In this document: positions 1-8,989 of the stretch, piece by piece
How positions within the stretch are numbered: position 1 is the first letter of the stretch
Layout of the letters: every line of letters starts with the position of its first letter
Assembly (NCBI GenBank): GCA_036986135.1
Contig: BTQZ01000002.1
Span: 124,001 to 188,000 of the forward strand
DNA length: 64,000 bases
Source of the DNA: JADFRG01 sp036986135
GTDB lineage: Bacteria > Chloroflexota > Anaerolineae > Anaerolineales > E44-bin32
Direction: 5' to 3'
Program-made: the position numbers and the translations under genes
Notes under the pieces: generated by a model
The model's input: only the letters and a program-made list of their open reading frames with translations
Told to the model about the DNA's origin: nothing
Database searches by the model: none

Positions 1-174
1 GAACAGCGATCGGTCATTGAGCTTGCCTTCTATCACGGAATGTCGCACAGCCAAATCGCTGAGTACCAGTCCACCCCGCTTGGCACGGTGAAGACCCGAC
101 TTCGGCTCGGCATGGAGAAATTGCGCCGGGAATGGGAACAGGGCACAAATCCAAATGACCCGGCTCAACGTTAA
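1..174 (+). CDS. ECF sigma factor, C-terminal fragment (5' end outside window)
   Basis: An open frame runs from base 1 to a TAA at 172-174 (57 residues visible). It carries the region 4 helix-turn-helix of an ECF sigma factor: a recognition helix region ending GTVKTRLRLGMEKLR, which binds the -35 element in this family. The next gene is an RskA-type anti-sigma factor 23 bp downstream, so this is most likely a SigK-like sigma factor with its cognate regulator. The N-terminus (region 2) lies outside the window, so the subgroup cannot be fixed. Confidence 0.85.
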   Translation, partial: EQRSVIELAFYHGMSHSQIAEYQSTPLGTVKTRLRLGMEKLRREWEQGTNPNDPAQR

Positions 175-197
175 TAGGGTTGGAGAGTGTTGATCTG

Positions 198-932
198 ATG
201 GATCATAAGGCCGAAGAGCAACTGGCAGCGCATGCGCTAGGCGCCTTGGATTCCGAGGAGCGCCAATGGGTGGAGGTTCACTTAGATGGATGCACGCGGT
301 GCCAGGCGGCGCTCGCGTCGTATGAGTCCGTTGCTGACGGGCTATTGCATGCACCGGATCGCATGCCTGTTCCAGGGGCCGTCCGCTCGCGCCTATCGAA
401 GCAAATTGGCAGGCCAGCCGACCTCCCCAGATGGAGAAGCGCCGTCAAGGCAGTTCCCGCGGCAGGGTTGGCAATGGCTGTCGGACTGATCCTGCTCCTG
501 GCGGTCAACCTTGGATTCCTGGTTCAAACTCAGCGGCTGTTGGACCAGGGTCAGGGCGCGCTTGCTCAGCAGCAAGCGGGGCTAACCGCGGCTGCCATTG
601 CGAGCTACCCCAGCTCACAGGTGGCGGTGATCGAGGAAGACGGAGTGCGAGGAACCCTTGTTTACGATCCGAGCCTTCCGGTTGGAGTGATGTATGTCTG
701 GGGACTTCAACCTCCCTCAGATGACCAGACGTACCAAACTTGGTTAGTCGACGCTGAAGGGCAGCGAACGAGTGCTGGCCTGCTTACATTCAGCGCAGAT
801 CCAGGGTTCGGATGGCTAATGATTGAAGCGCCGACACCGATGGGAGAATTCAAGAGCCTGGGAGTGACCCTAGAGCCGGCCGGCGGCAGCGAGGCGCCCA
901 CCGGCCCCCGCATCCTAGGCACTGATCTCTAG
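198..932 (+). CDS. rskA: Membrane anti-sigma factor of the RskA family
   Basis: A 244-residue protein. The ATG at 198 is chosen over an in-frame TTG at 180 because a GGAGAG (182-187) sits about 10 nt upstream of it. Residues 1-50 form an anti-sigma zinc-binding domain with H28-x3-C32-x2-C35. Residues about 88-110 are one strongly hydrophobic membrane span. The outer C-terminal half (YPSSQVAVI, a VMYVWGLQPP segment, and a TYQTWLVDAEG segment) matches the RskA domain. By family knowledge the cytoplasmic zinc domain sequesters the sigma factor until the membrane protein is cut. It follows the sigma factor directly, so the two are probably co-transcribed. Confidence 0.85.
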   Translation: MDHKAEEQLAAHALGALDSEERQWVEVHLDGCTRCQAALASYESVADGLLHAPDRMPVPGAVRSRLSKQIGRPADLPRWRSAVKAVPAAGLAMAVGLILLLAVNLGFLVQTQRLLDQGQGALAQQQAGLTAAAIASYPSSQVAVIEEDGVRGTLVYDPSLPVGVMYVWGLQPPSDDQTYQTWLVDAEGQRTSAGLLTFSADPGFGWLMIEAPTPMGEFKSLGVTLEPAGGSEAPTGPRILGTDL

Positions 933-1088
933 CAATCCCTCCGAACTCATCTTCCCCACACTTTCGATAAATCCACTCCCTGCCACCTGAGTGGACTCAG
1001 CCACAAGTGGAGAGATCCAGATCGACCCATTGTGACGTATTGCCTATGACGCCGAACTTGAAAACGGCGCGATGCCAAAGGAGAAGAC

Positions 1089-1832
1089 ATGAGTCTGCAC
1101 AAACTTTCGTTCGTTGCTGGCGGATTAGCGCTCGTGCTCGCTGCGTGCGCAACCGCCACGCCCGAACCAGCCCCCGAGCCCACCTCAGCGCCAACTCCAA
1201 CTCAGGAGGAAGCCGAGGAGATGGCTCCCACAGTGACCGTCAGCGATCAGGCCGCAGCGGATGGGGCGATCACCGTGGATCTGGTTTCCGCGCAGGCGCC
1301 GGGATGGATCGTGATCCACGCCCAGGCGGATGGAAAGCCGGGACCCGTGATTGGGTTTGCGGCGATCGAAGTGGGCAACAATGCTGACCTAGCGGTAGTG
1401 ATCGACCTCGATCAGGTCACCGATACGCTCTACGCGATGCTGCACATGGACCTGGCCGCAGCCGGCGAGTACGAATTCCCAGGAGAGGATGCGCCCGTCT
1501 TCGACGATGGCGGCAACATCGTGCTGGCGCCGTTTTCCCTGCTTGAGGCCGAAGCCTCCATCGGGGAAGAAAATGTGCAGGTGGTTGACAACAACTTCCA
1601 AATGAAAGTCATCACCGTTCCGGTCGGGACAACTGTTACGTGGGTATATGACGGCGCCCTTCCGCACACCGTCACCTCCGACACGGGCCTCTTTGACAGC
1701 GGAACGATGGGAGAGGGTGACCTCTTCACCTATACCTTCGATGAAGCTGGCAGCTTTCCCTACTTCTGCAAGTTTCATGGGGGCGCCGGCGGAAGCGGAA
1801 TGTCTGGGGTCGTGGAAGTGACCGAGGGGTAG
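1089..1832 (+). CDS. Exported lipoprotein with C-terminal cupredoxin (type 1 copper) domain
   Basis: A 247-residue lipoprotein: signal peptide with lipobox LVLAAC (C20), then a Pro/Thr/Glu-rich spacer to about residue 48. Residues 50-150 form a beta-rich domain beginning DGAITVDLVSAQAPGW, reminiscent of the domain (DUF7282-like) found beside cupredoxins in some archaeal and bacterial surface proteins. Residues 160-245 are a plastocyanin/azurin-like fold with the full ligand set H193, C227, H230 and M238, so it should bind one copper and carry or store electrons outside the membrane. The start has a clear AAAGGAGAAG ribosome site. Whether the preceding sigma/anti-sigma pair controls it is inference from position. 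Confidence 0.85.
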   Translation: MSLHKLSFVAGGLALVLAACATATPEPAPEPTSAPTPTQEEAEEMAPTVTVSDQAAADGAITVDLVSAQAPGWIVIHAQADGKPGPVIGFAAIEVGNNADLAVVIDLDQVTDTLYAMLHMDLAAAGEYEFPGEDAPVFDDGGNIVLAPFSLLEAEASIGEENVQVVDNNFQMKVITVPVGTTVTWVYDGALPHTVTSDTGLFDSGTMGEGDLFTYTFDEAGSFPYFCKFHGGAGGSGMSGVVEVTEG

Positions 1833-1855
1833 CTCCGAATATTGAACTGGGGGAG

Positions 1856-1880
1856 AGGGCCAGCTCCAAGCTGGCCCTTT
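1856..1880 (+). terminator. Intrinsic terminator after the cupredoxin gene
   Basis: A perfect 10-bp stem AGGGCCAGCT / AGCTGGCCCT around a CCA loop, followed by TTTCTATTCTCTT. It lies 24 nt after the cupredoxin stop codon and separates the first sigma module from the second. Confidence 0.85.
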
Positions 1881-1993
1881 CTATTCTCTTCCGCAACCGC
1901 TCGGGAGACTATCTGGCCACCTATTTGCTCGGACTTCGGGGTCATATACAGGGGCCGGCGCTTCATGGGCCTCTGAGTTATCATGGCCGGGCC

Positions 1994-2590
1994 ATGGATG
2001 AGACGGCGCTCATCCGGGGAGCGAAGTCGGGCGACCTGGATGCCTTCAACCGCTTGGTCATGAATTATCAGGGATTGGCTTACAACGTCGCCCTGCGCAT
2101 CATGGGAGACGAGCCCTCCGCGGCCGATGCGACTCAAGAGGCCTTCATCTCGGCCCATCGCGGGTTGAAGCGCTATAGGGGAGGCTCGTTTCGAGCCTGG
2201 CTGCTCCGGATCGTGACCAATGCCTGCTACGATGAACTGCGGCGCCGCAAACGGCGTCCCGCGGTTTCCTTGGACGAAATGACAGAGCAAGAAGGCGCCC
2301 TGCCGCTTGCGAGCCCAGGCGAGGGTCCAGAGGCGGCAGCTCAGCGAACGGAACTGATCCGGGCAATTGAAGATTGCCTGCTAGGGCTCTCGCCAGAGTT
2401 CAGAACAGTAGCGGTACTGGTCGATGTTCAAGGCTTTGACTACCAGGAAGTGGCCGATACCATTGGAAAACCACTGGGGACGGTCAAGAGCCGGCTGGCG
2501 CGTGCCCGGGCCAGACTCAGGGAGTGCCTCCAGCAGCATGGGGAACTCTTGCCTGCCAAGATGCGTCTTCAGAATGAGGCGGTCGGATGA
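1994..2590 (+). CDS. ECF sigma factor, RpoE-like
   Basis: A 198-residue ECF sigma factor. Region 2 spans about residues 20-90 (LVMNYQGLAYNVALRIMG, DATQEAFISAHRGL, FRAWLLRIVTNACYDELRRR). Region 4 spans about 120-180 (LSPEFRTVAVLVDVQGFDYQ, then GKPLGTVKSRLARARARLR). The ATG at 1994 has no ribosome site; a weak TATCAT (1979-1984) ends 9 nt upstream, so the message may be leaderless. The longer frame upstream lacks sigma homology. The stop overlaps the start of the next gene (ATGA), typical of a sigma/anti-sigma pair. Confidence 0.9.
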   Translation: MDETALIRGAKSGDLDAFNRLVMNYQGLAYNVALRIMGDEPSAADATQEAFISAHRGLKRYRGGSFRAWLLRIVTNACYDELRRRKRRPAVSLDEMTEQEGALPLASPGEGPEAAAQRTELIRAIEDCLLGLSPEFRTVAVLVDVQGFDYQEVADTIGKPLGTVKSRLARARARLRECLQQHGELLPAKMRLQNEAVG

Positions 2591-3417
2591 CCGATATGGA
2601 TGGAATCGCGCGACGCGACCTGGAACGACTATCTGCTTTTCTAGATGGGGAGTTGAGTCCCGCAGAAGCAGAGAAGCTCGTGGCGCGCCTGGCAACCGAT
2701 AAACAGCTGAACGGAACGCTGGAAGCATTGCGGGCAACCGCAGAGGCTGTGGGCAGCCTGCCCGAGGTAAGCACGCCTCGGAGTTTCGCGCTGACGGAAG
2801 AGATGGTCCGACCGCGCCGAGCCTATCCCGTCCTGCAATTGAGCACCGCCGTTGCCGCCTTGGGGTTTGTACTGGTGATAGGCGCTGACTTGCTCTTGAG
2901 CAGCAGCGGGAGCCGCGCGCTCGATGTTCCCGAGCAGCCATTTTTCGCGGCGGATCAGATGGTCCCGGAGCAGGAGCTTGCGCTCGAGAGCGAACCTTCT
3001 CCAGCGGGGACTCCTGCATTGGAAGGCGTGGCTGCCGAACGGGACTTGGCGGCTGCAGCGGAGCCAGCGGCCGAATCCGCGGCGGGGGCGGATGATGCGC
3101 TCGGGCAGGAGTACCTCAGATCCGACGAGCAGGCACGCGAATCAGAAGGTACGGCTACTCCAGGGGAAGAGCTCGCCGATGAGCAGGCGCGCGTGGGAGA
3201 ACCCGAAGCTCTTCGGGGGGAGGAGTTCGCCGCGGCGGGAGCGCTCAAGGCGGACGCTGTGCAAGAAACCTCGGCAGAGGAGCTGATCGCGGATCGAGAC
3301 CTTGCCAAGAACGAAGCTTCGCTCTCGCTTAGCCTGCTTCGCGCGATCGAGATCGGCCTGGGGGCGGTGGTCATCATTCTGGTTGGGTTTACACTCTGGG
3401 TTCGTCAGCGAACCTGA
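2587..3417 (+). CDS. Probable anti-sigma factor, two-span membrane protein
   Basis: 276 residues, start ATG overlapping the sigma stop. The N-terminus (LERLSAFLDGELSPAEAEKL) is the helical anti-sigma domain seen in RseA/zf-HC2 families, but the zinc-binding His and Cys residues are absent. A membrane span lies near residues 80-107. A long Glu/Ala-rich low-complexity segment (about 110-235) follows, and a second span (about 249-271) lies next to a short basic tail RQRT. The two-span topology would put the acidic segment outside and both ends inside. Its role as partner of the upstream sigma factor rests on overlap and domain. Confidence 0.75.
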   Translation: MTDMDGIARRDLERLSAFLDGELSPAEAEKLVARLATDKQLNGTLEALRATAEAVGSLPEVSTPRSFALTEEMVRPRRAYPVLQLSTAVAALGFVLVIGADLLLSSSGSRALDVPEQPFFAADQMVPEQELALESEPSPAGTPALEGVAAERDLAAAAEPAAESAAGADDALGQEYLRSDEQARESEGTATPGEELADEQARVGEPEALRGEEFAAAGALKADAVQETSAEELIADRDLAKNEASLSLSLLRAIEIGLGAVVIILVGFTLWVRQRT

Positions 3418-3920
3418 TGGCCGAGAGAGAACCCATCCTGTACTGCTCGAGCTGCGGCTCAAAGGTAGAAGAGCGTCAGGCATTTGGGCAGCTCCGCCCG
3501 GTTTGTCCCTCCTGTGGGCGAGTGCACTTTCTGGATCCTAAAGTCGGGGCAGGCGTTCTGATCGCGAAAGACAGCAAGATCCTGCTGGTACGCCGCTCGG
3601 TAGAGCCTGAATTGGGTAAGTGGACCCTCCCCGCCGGTTTTGTTGAGGGCGATGAAGATCCGAGAGTAACCGCCTCGCGAGAGTGCCTCGAAGAGACGGG
3701 ACTAGTGGTTCGGATCGGTGAGCTGCTAGATGTTATACATGGGAGAGAACACTCCGGCGGTGCAAGCATAGTCATCATCTATGCCGGCAAGGTCGTCGGC
3801 GGCGAATTGGCGCCGGGCGACGACGCGGACGCGGCCGAGTATTTTGCCCCTTCCGTGCTGCCCCCACTGGCATTCGAGGCCACTCGCCGTGCAATTGAAG
3901 ACTGGAAGCCACAGCCCTGA
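3417..3920 (+). CDS. Nudix hydrolase with N-terminal zinc ribbon
   Basis: 167 residues. A zinc ribbon (C10, C13, C30, C33) precedes a Nudix fold with the complete Nudix box from G74 to L96 (G-x5-E-x7-REcLEETGL). Such proteins cleave nucleoside diphosphates linked to another group. The zinc-ribbon plus Nudix layout is that of NudC-like and ADP-ribose-type pyrophosphatases, but the exact substrate cannot be read from sequence. The ATG overlaps the anti-sigma stop by one base (TGATG). trmD follows 13 bp after the stop, so the genes probably share a transcript. Confidence 0.85.
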   Translation: MAEREPILYCSSCGSKVEERQAFGQLRPVCPSCGRVHFLDPKVGAGVLIAKDSKILLVRRSVEPELGKWTLPAGFVEGDEDPRVTASRECLEETGLVVRIGELLDVIHGREHSGGASIVIIYAGKVVGGELAPGDDADAAEYFAPSVLPPLAFEATRRAIEDWKPQP

Positions 3921-3933
3921 GCGATCGTCCAAT

Positions 3934-4659
3934 ATGAAGATCGAAGTATTTACGCTATTCCCCGAAGTGATGATGCCCTATCTGTCGGCTAGCATTCTCG
4001 GTAAGGCGCAGGAAGCCGGCCTGGTGGAGATTGGCATGCACAACATTCGGGACTACACGCTCGATCGGCATTCCACTACCGACGACCAACCCTACGGGGG
4101 CGGGGGAGGCATGGTAATGAAGCCGGAGCCGCTCTTCGCAGCCGTGGAGACCGTTCTTGGAGAGCAGCTGGGCGAAACCCGAGTCGTGCTGCTGACCCCC
4201 CAGGGCCGGGTGTTCAAGCAGTCCATCGCAAGGGAGCTGGCCAGTCTGCGAAGAATCGCCCTCATATCCGGACGGTATGAGGGAGTTGACGAACGAGTGC
4301 GTGAACACCTCGCGGACGATGAAATCTCCATCGGCGACTATGTGCTGACCGGTGGCGAGCTGCCGGCATTGGTTGTGATCGATGCAGTCGTCAGACTTCT
4401 GCCAGGGGCCCTTGGGGATGAAGCGGCGAGCACACAAGACTCACACTCCGAAGGTCTGCTCGAAGGACCGCACTACACTCGGCCGGCCGAATATCGCGGC
4501 TGGAAAGTCCCCGAAATCCTCCGGTCCGGTGATCACGCCAAGGTCGCAGCCTGGCGGCGACAGCAATCGTACCGTCGAACGAAGGAGCGCCGGCCTGAGC
4601 TCCTAGAGCAAGTAAACCTCAGTCCAGAGGAATCAGAAGAGAAAAGGCAGACTTCTTGA
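3934..4659 (+). CDS. trmD: tRNA (guanine37-N1)-methyltransferase
   Basis: 241 residues, the usual TrmD length, starting MKIEVFTLFPE. TrmD methylates G37 next to the anticodon using SAM and prevents +1 frameshifting. The trefoil-knot elements are present: LTPQG (87-91), SGRYEGVDERV (112-122) and IGDYVLTGGE (133-142), with the catalytic aspartate D169 in the segment before EGLLEGPHYTRP. A glycine run YGGGGGMVMKP (54-64) is typical. In many bacteria trmD sits in an rpsP-rimM-trmD-rplS operon. Here it follows a Nudix gene and precedes a binding protein, so that operon has been broken up. Confidence 0.95.
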   Translation: MKIEVFTLFPEVMMPYLSASILGKAQEAGLVEIGMHNIRDYTLDRHSTTDDQPYGGGGGMVMKPEPLFAAVETVLGEQLGETRVVLLTPQGRVFKQSIARELASLRRIALISGRYEGVDERVREHLADDEISIGDYVLTGGELPALVVIDAVVRLLPGALGDEAASTQDSHSEGLLEGPHYTRPAEYRGWKVPEILRSGDHAKVAAWRRQQSYRRTKERRPELLEQVNLSPEESEEKRQTS

Positions 4660-6596
4660 TCACACATCCCAGATCCATTGCCTTGATCGCGCTGATGTTG
4701 CTCGCCGCCTGCGCGCAGGCCGTCGACCTCGAGCTGCCGGTTACGGTGCGGCCGACTTCGGTCAGCGCTGCCGCCACGGAGCTTCCGACACCCTTACCGG
4801 TTCCAAAGACGCTAATTGTGTGTCTCGGCCAGGAGCCGGAATCGCTCTACCGATACAGCGACGCCTACCTGTATGGAGGCACGAGTCGGGCAGCGGAGAC
4901 TGTGCTTCAAGCGCTCTACGATGGGCCGCTCAACATACTCTCGTATCAGTATGAGCCCGTCATTCTTGAGAAGCTTCCCTCCGTGGCGGACGGCGATGCA
5001 CGCGTCGAGCAGGTTGCCGTCGCGGAGGGCGACCTGTACCTCAATCCAGTGACCCTGCAGCCAGCCAGTCTGGAGCCCGGTGATCCGTACCTTCCGACTG
5101 GCTGCAATTCACCGGACTGTATCCGCACCTTTTCAGGCGGCGAGGTCATGATGGATCAGATCGTGGCGGAATTCCGCATCCGGTCGGATGTGAACTGGTC
5201 GGACGGAGAGCCGGTGACGGCAGCAGACTCGGTGTTCTCATTCGCGGTAGACCAACACGTCGATACTCCCACGCTAAAGACCCAGGCCGATCGAACCGCA
5301 TCCTACGAGGCGATCAGCGAGAATGCGATCCGGTGGACCGGGATCCCCGCGTACATCGATTCTGAGTACTTCTCCAACTTCTGGTCTCCTTTGCCGCAGC
5401 ACCAGCTGGGCGAGATGTCGCCTGAAGATCTGCTGACCGCCGAAGAGACGGTTCGCTCCCCCCTGGGTTGGGGTCCCTATATCATGCAGGAGTGGCGGCC
5501 AGGAAACGATATCCGAATGACGCGTAATCCGTCCTACTTCCGTTCTTCGGAGGGGCTGCCCGAATTCGAAACTCTGCTGTTCAGATTCTTGGACGGAAGT
5601 CCACCCGCCACCATCGACCAGCTCTTGACCAGCGAATGCGACATTCTGGATGAGAGCGCAATTGCGGACGCGTTGGACATCCAGGTCCTGGATTCCGAAG
5701 CTCTTAAGCAACTCCAGCGATTGGCCTCCTCCGGAAAGATCAGCCTCGCGAGCACCGCGGGAGCCGAAATGGAGAGACTCGACTTCGGCCTCGCGCCGTT
5801 GTCCGAGCCGCGCCTCCTGGCAGACCCTCGACTCCGTACAGCACTGGCCTCATGCATCGATCGAGGGCGCATGGCGCGGGAAGTGCTGCTTGGCCTGACC
5901 GATGTACCGGAGACGTATCTGCCCCCCACCCATCCTCTTTACGCGGAGGGGATCGCTGAGATTGACTACGACCCGGAGATGGCCCGCGAGCTCCTCGACG
6001 AGCTGGGTTGGGTCGATCACGACGAGGATCCTGAGACCGCGCGAATCGCCGCGGGAGTCGCCGGAGTTCGCGAAGGCACAGAGCTTGCTCTTCAGTATCT
6101 GACGACGCCTGATGGGTTCCATCAGGCGGTGGCGGAGTGGATTCAAACTGACCTCCGCCAGTGCGGCGTGGCGCTGGAGCCGGAGTTCCTATCGCAGACC
6201 GAGCTTTTTGATCCATGGCCTGATGGACTCGCATTTGGCCGCAATTTCCAGACCATTGGATGGGCCTGGCCGGCATGGGTAAGCCCCCTGTGCGAGATGT
6301 TTCACAGCTCTGAGATAGCGTCCGAGGCGGAGCCCCTGGGAGTGAATGCAGCCGGATTCTCCGATCCGGAGTATGACGCAGCGTGCGGTACGCTGCTTTA
6401 TTCCCTTCCTGACACCCCTGAATATCTACAGGCGGCACAGGCGACGCAGCAGATTCTGGCCGAAGCCCTGCCGAGCATCCCGCTTTACATGCGCCCGAGG
6501 CTAATCGCCCATCGGGCGGAGACATGCGGGATTCAAGTCGATCCCACGGAATACAGCGGGCTTTGGAACCTGGAGGAGATTCGTCCTTGTCCTTAG
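4656..6596 (+). CDS. Peptide ABC transporter substrate-binding lipoprotein (family 5), orphan
   Basis: 646 residues. The TTG at 4656 overlaps the trmD stop (TTGA) and gives a signal peptide with lipobox LLAAC (C19). The mature part is a family 5 extracellular solute-binding protein of the DppA/OppA type: VNWSDGEPVTAADSVFS is the hallmark segment and an RNPSYFR segment follows later. No permease or ATPase lies beside it, so it may feed one of the two complete transporters further along (positions 11.6-17.8 kb and 21.3-27.9 kb) or a distant one. The substrate is not predictable. Confidence 0.88.
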   Translation: MITHPRSIALIALMLLAACAQAVDLELPVTVRPTSVSAAATELPTPLPVPKTLIVCLGQEPESLYRYSDAYLYGGTSRAAETVLQALYDGPLNILSYQYEPVILEKLPSVADGDARVEQVAVAEGDLYLNPVTLQPASLEPGDPYLPTGCNSPDCIRTFSGGEVMMDQIVAEFRIRSDVNWSDGEPVTAADSVFSFAVDQHVDTPTLKTQADRTASYEAISENAIRWTGIPAYIDSEYFSNFWSPLPQHQLGEMSPEDLLTAEETVRSPLGWGPYIMQEWRPGNDIRMTRNPSYFRSSEGLPEFETLLFRFLDGSPPATIDQLLTSECDILDESAIADALDIQVLDSEALKQLQRLASSGKISLASTAGAEMERLDFGLAPLSEPRLLADPRLRTALASCIDRGRMAREVLLGLTDVPETYLPPTHPLYAEGIAEIDYDPEMARELLDELGWVDHDEDPETARIAAGVAGVREGTELALQYLTTPDGFHQAVAEWIQTDLRQCGVALEPEFLSQTELFDPWPDGLAFGRNFQTIGWAWPAWVSPLCEMFHSSEIASEAEPLGVNAAGFSDPEYDAACGTLLYSLPDTPEYLQAAQATQQILAEALPSIPLYMRPRLIAHRAETCGIQVDPTEYSGLWNLEEIRPCP

Positions 6597-6653
6597 GATC
6601 ACTCTCACTTTTCTACCCGTCTATCCTCAGCGTACGCTACGATCTTGATCCCC

Positions 6654-6673
6654 TATGATAAGATTGCCGACCC
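6654..6673 (+). promoter_or_regulatory. Possible promoter and leaderless start for the MoxR gene
   Basis: The stretch TATGATAAGAT (6654-6664) contains two overlapping -10-like hexamers (TATGAT, TAAGAT) and ends 9 nt before the GTG start. No ribosome site and no good -35 box are visible. Confidence 0.35.
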
Positions 6674-7645
6674 GTGTCCGAACCCTCCTCGTTCGCTGAA
6701 CGCCTAATCTCCAACATCGAGCGCGTTATCATCGGTAAGACGCAGGCAGTTGAGCTGGCAGTGATCTGCTTGCTGAGCGAAGGACATCTGCTGATCGAAG
6801 ACGTTCCCGGAGTGGGAAAGACGATGCTGGCGCGCAGCCTGGCGCGCTCGATGGGCATCGAGTTCAGCCGAATTCAGTTCACGCCGGATATGCTCCCAAG
6901 TGACATCACCGGAGTATCCATCTACAATCAGGCGACTCGGGGCTTTGAGTTCAGGCCGGGTCCTCTGATGGCCCAAATCGTGTTGACGGACGAAATCAAT
7001 CGTGCCACGCCCAAGACTCAGGCCGCGCTGCTGGAGGCAATGCAGGAACGCCAGATCACAGTGGACGGCGTGACTTATCCTCTCCCTAATCCCTTTATGG
7101 TCCTGGCCACCCAAAACCCAATAGAGTACGAGGGCACATTTCCGCTACCGGAAGCGCAGAAGGATCGCTTTATGATGCGGATCCGTGTGGGGTATCCATC
7201 TCCTGAGGACGAAGTGGGTCTTCTCAGGCGCCAGCAGTATCGCCACCCGCTGGATGACCTGGAATCTGTCGCAGATGTCGAGAGTCTGCGTGCGGCACAA
7301 GAGCGGGTCAAGGGCGTGCATGTTTCCGCTGCGGTTGAGCGCTATATAGTCGATCTGCTGAGCCAAACCAGACGACATACGGAGATTGCACTGGGGGCGA
7401 GCCCTCGGGGCAGCCTGGGCTTGTATAGAGTAAGCCAAGCACGCGCGGCCTTACGCGGCAGGGAATACGTCCTCCCGGACGATGTAAAGGCCATGGCCAC
7501 CGAGGTCTTGGCGCATAGGATGATCCTCACCCCTGGCGCGCGCTTGAGAAGACTCAGCCCTGAGGAGCTCCTGACAGAGATACTCCAAGAGCTTCCAGTG
7601 CCCGGGCTTGAAGAAGTAGCACACGCTTCGAATCGCGCCAATTAA
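6674..7645 (+). CDS. MoxR-family AAA+ ATPase
   Basis: 323 residues from a GTG start without a ribosome site. Walker A is DVPGVGKT (43-50), Walker B is VLTDEINRA (103-111), and the sensor stretch VLATQNPIEYEGTFPLPEAQ is intact. The C-terminal lid domain is present. MoxR ATPases act as chaperones that mature or remodel partner proteins, often VWA or DUF58 proteins. The DUF58 and transglutaminase genes downstream form the standard trio with it. Confidence 0.93.
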   Translation: MSEPSSFAERLISNIERVIIGKTQAVELAVICLLSEGHLLIEDVPGVGKTMLARSLARSMGIEFSRIQFTPDMLPSDITGVSIYNQATRGFEFRPGPLMAQIVLTDEINRATPKTQAALLEAMQERQITVDGVTYPLPNPFMVLATQNPIEYEGTFPLPEAQKDRFMMRIRVGYPSPEDEVGLLRRQQYRHPLDDLESVADVESLRAAQERVKGVHVSAAVERYIVDLLSQTRRHTEIALGASPRGSLGLYRVSQARAALRGREYVLPDDVKAMATEVLAHRMILTPGARLRRLSPEELLTEILQELPVPGLEEVAHASNRAN

Positions 7646-7717
7646 CTTTGATCTGGTGATTGGGTAGCGCGAGCTCCCCGCGCTCGTCAATTCAGTTGCC
7701 ACAGAACTCATAGGGAC

Positions 7718-8989
7718 ATGCCTGACATCCGCTTGCGACTCAACACTCGACTCGTGCCGGCCCTGGTCGGTGTACTGTTGCTGGTCGAGTTTCTTGGCCT
7801 CTATCGGGGGTGGCGTGTCCTTCTCGTCGGACTCGGCTTGGCCTGGCTGATTGCTTACCTGTGGTCCCGATCCTTGGCCCGAGGGCTGATGCTCCAGCGG
7901 GAGCTGCGCTTTGGCTGGCTGCAGGTCGGGGATCGCTTATTTGAGCGGCTGACGATCAAAAACAATGGCAGATTCCCGGCGCTGTGGGTAGAAGTTGACG
8001 ACCGGTCAACCCTGCCGGGGCACAGGCACAGCCGTAGCCTATCGGTAGGCGGCGCAGATACGATCCGCTGGTTCAAGGAAACTACCTGCTCGTTGCGGGG
8101 CCTGTACACACTCGGCCCGATAACCATGAGGACCGGCGATCCATTTGGCTTCTATTCTGTGGTGTTGGAGTATCCCACCGCCATCCCGGTCCTGGTGCTT
8201 CCGCAAGTCGTGGAGTTACCTACCATCGCAATTGCGCCTGGAGGGCGAGCCGGAGAGGGGAAAGTCCGGCCCAGGGCGCTCGAGCGTACCGTCAGCGCCG
8301 CTTCGGTGCGTGAATACCTCCCGGGGGACCACCGGCGCTGGATCCACTGGCCCACAACAGCGAGGCGCGATAGCCTCTTCGTGCGGATCCTCGATTCGGC
8401 GTCTGCTGGAGATACCTGGATCGTCATTGACACAAACAAGCGCGTCCATCTCGGACGAGGCATGCAATCTACCGAGGAACATGCCGTTGTCTTGGCGGCC
8501 TCACTGGCCGATCGTGGCCTCCAGTCCGGGCGGGCGGTCGGCCTGGCTGCAGCCGACCACGAGCTGGTGTGGCTTCCGCCTCGAGGTGGAGAGACCCAGC
8601 GCTGGCAAATCCTGCACTCTCTTGCGTTGCTCTCTCAAGGTAACCATCGTTTGTCGGATCTGCTGCTCCGACTTTCTGGAGTTCTGGGTCGAGATTCCAG
8701 CCTGGTAGTTCTTACGCCAGATCCGGAGCCGATTTGGGTCGAAGCATTGGCCTCGTTGATGCGATCCGGGATATCTCCTACTGTGATGCAGTTCGATCGG
8801 GTTTCTTTTGGTGGCCGAAAAGGTGTTGGAAACGTAATCTCGCTGCTCACAGATCTTGGGGCTGATTATCACATCGTCACTCGTGATCTGCTTGAAGCCA
8901 ATGTCAGTGCGTTCGAGCCTCGGAGGATTCCGCGGGTCAGCGTTGAAATGGATACCGAATCCAGCAAAGGCTGGAAGGTCGTCCTTTGA
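7718..8989 (+). CDS. DUF58-family membrane protein
   Basis: 423 residues. Two hydrophobic segments near the N-terminus (about 12-28 and 33-49) anchor the protein. The rest is soluble and contains the DUF58 signature REYLPGDHRRWIHW followed by TTARRDSLFVRI (198-222). The C-terminal half is probably a VWA-like fold (ending in segments such as DTWIVIDTN). It sits between the MoxR ATPase and the transglutaminase and is joined to the latter by a TTGA overlap. Family knowledge suggests a role in envelope assembly; the exact role is unknown. Confidence 0.88.
   Translation: MPDIRLRLNTRLVPALVGVLLLVEFLGLYRGWRVLLVGLGLAWLIAYLWSRSLARGLMLQRELRFGWLQVGDRLFERLTIKNNGRFPALWVEVDDRSTLPGHRHSRSLSVGGADTIRWFKETTCSLRGLYTLGPITMRTGDPFGFYSVVLEYPTAIPVLVLPQVVELPTIAIAPGGRAGEGKVRPRALERTVSAASVREYLPGDHRRWIHWPTTARRDSLFVRILDSASAGDTWIVIDTNKRVHLGRGMQSTEEHAVVLAASLADRGLQSGRAVGLAAADHELVWLPPRGGETQRWQILHSLALLSQGNHRLSDLLLRLSGVLGRDSSLVVLTPDPEPIWVEALASLMRSGISPTVMQFDRVSFGGRKGVGNVISLLTDLGADYHIVTRDLLEANVSAFEPRRIPRVSVEMDTESSKGWKVVL

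Noticed and set aside
5740..6525. 261-codon frame on the minus strand
   Set aside because: Opposite the orphan peptide-binding lipoprotein gene, with a residue pattern of an antisense frame (Arg/Pro/Ser-rich).
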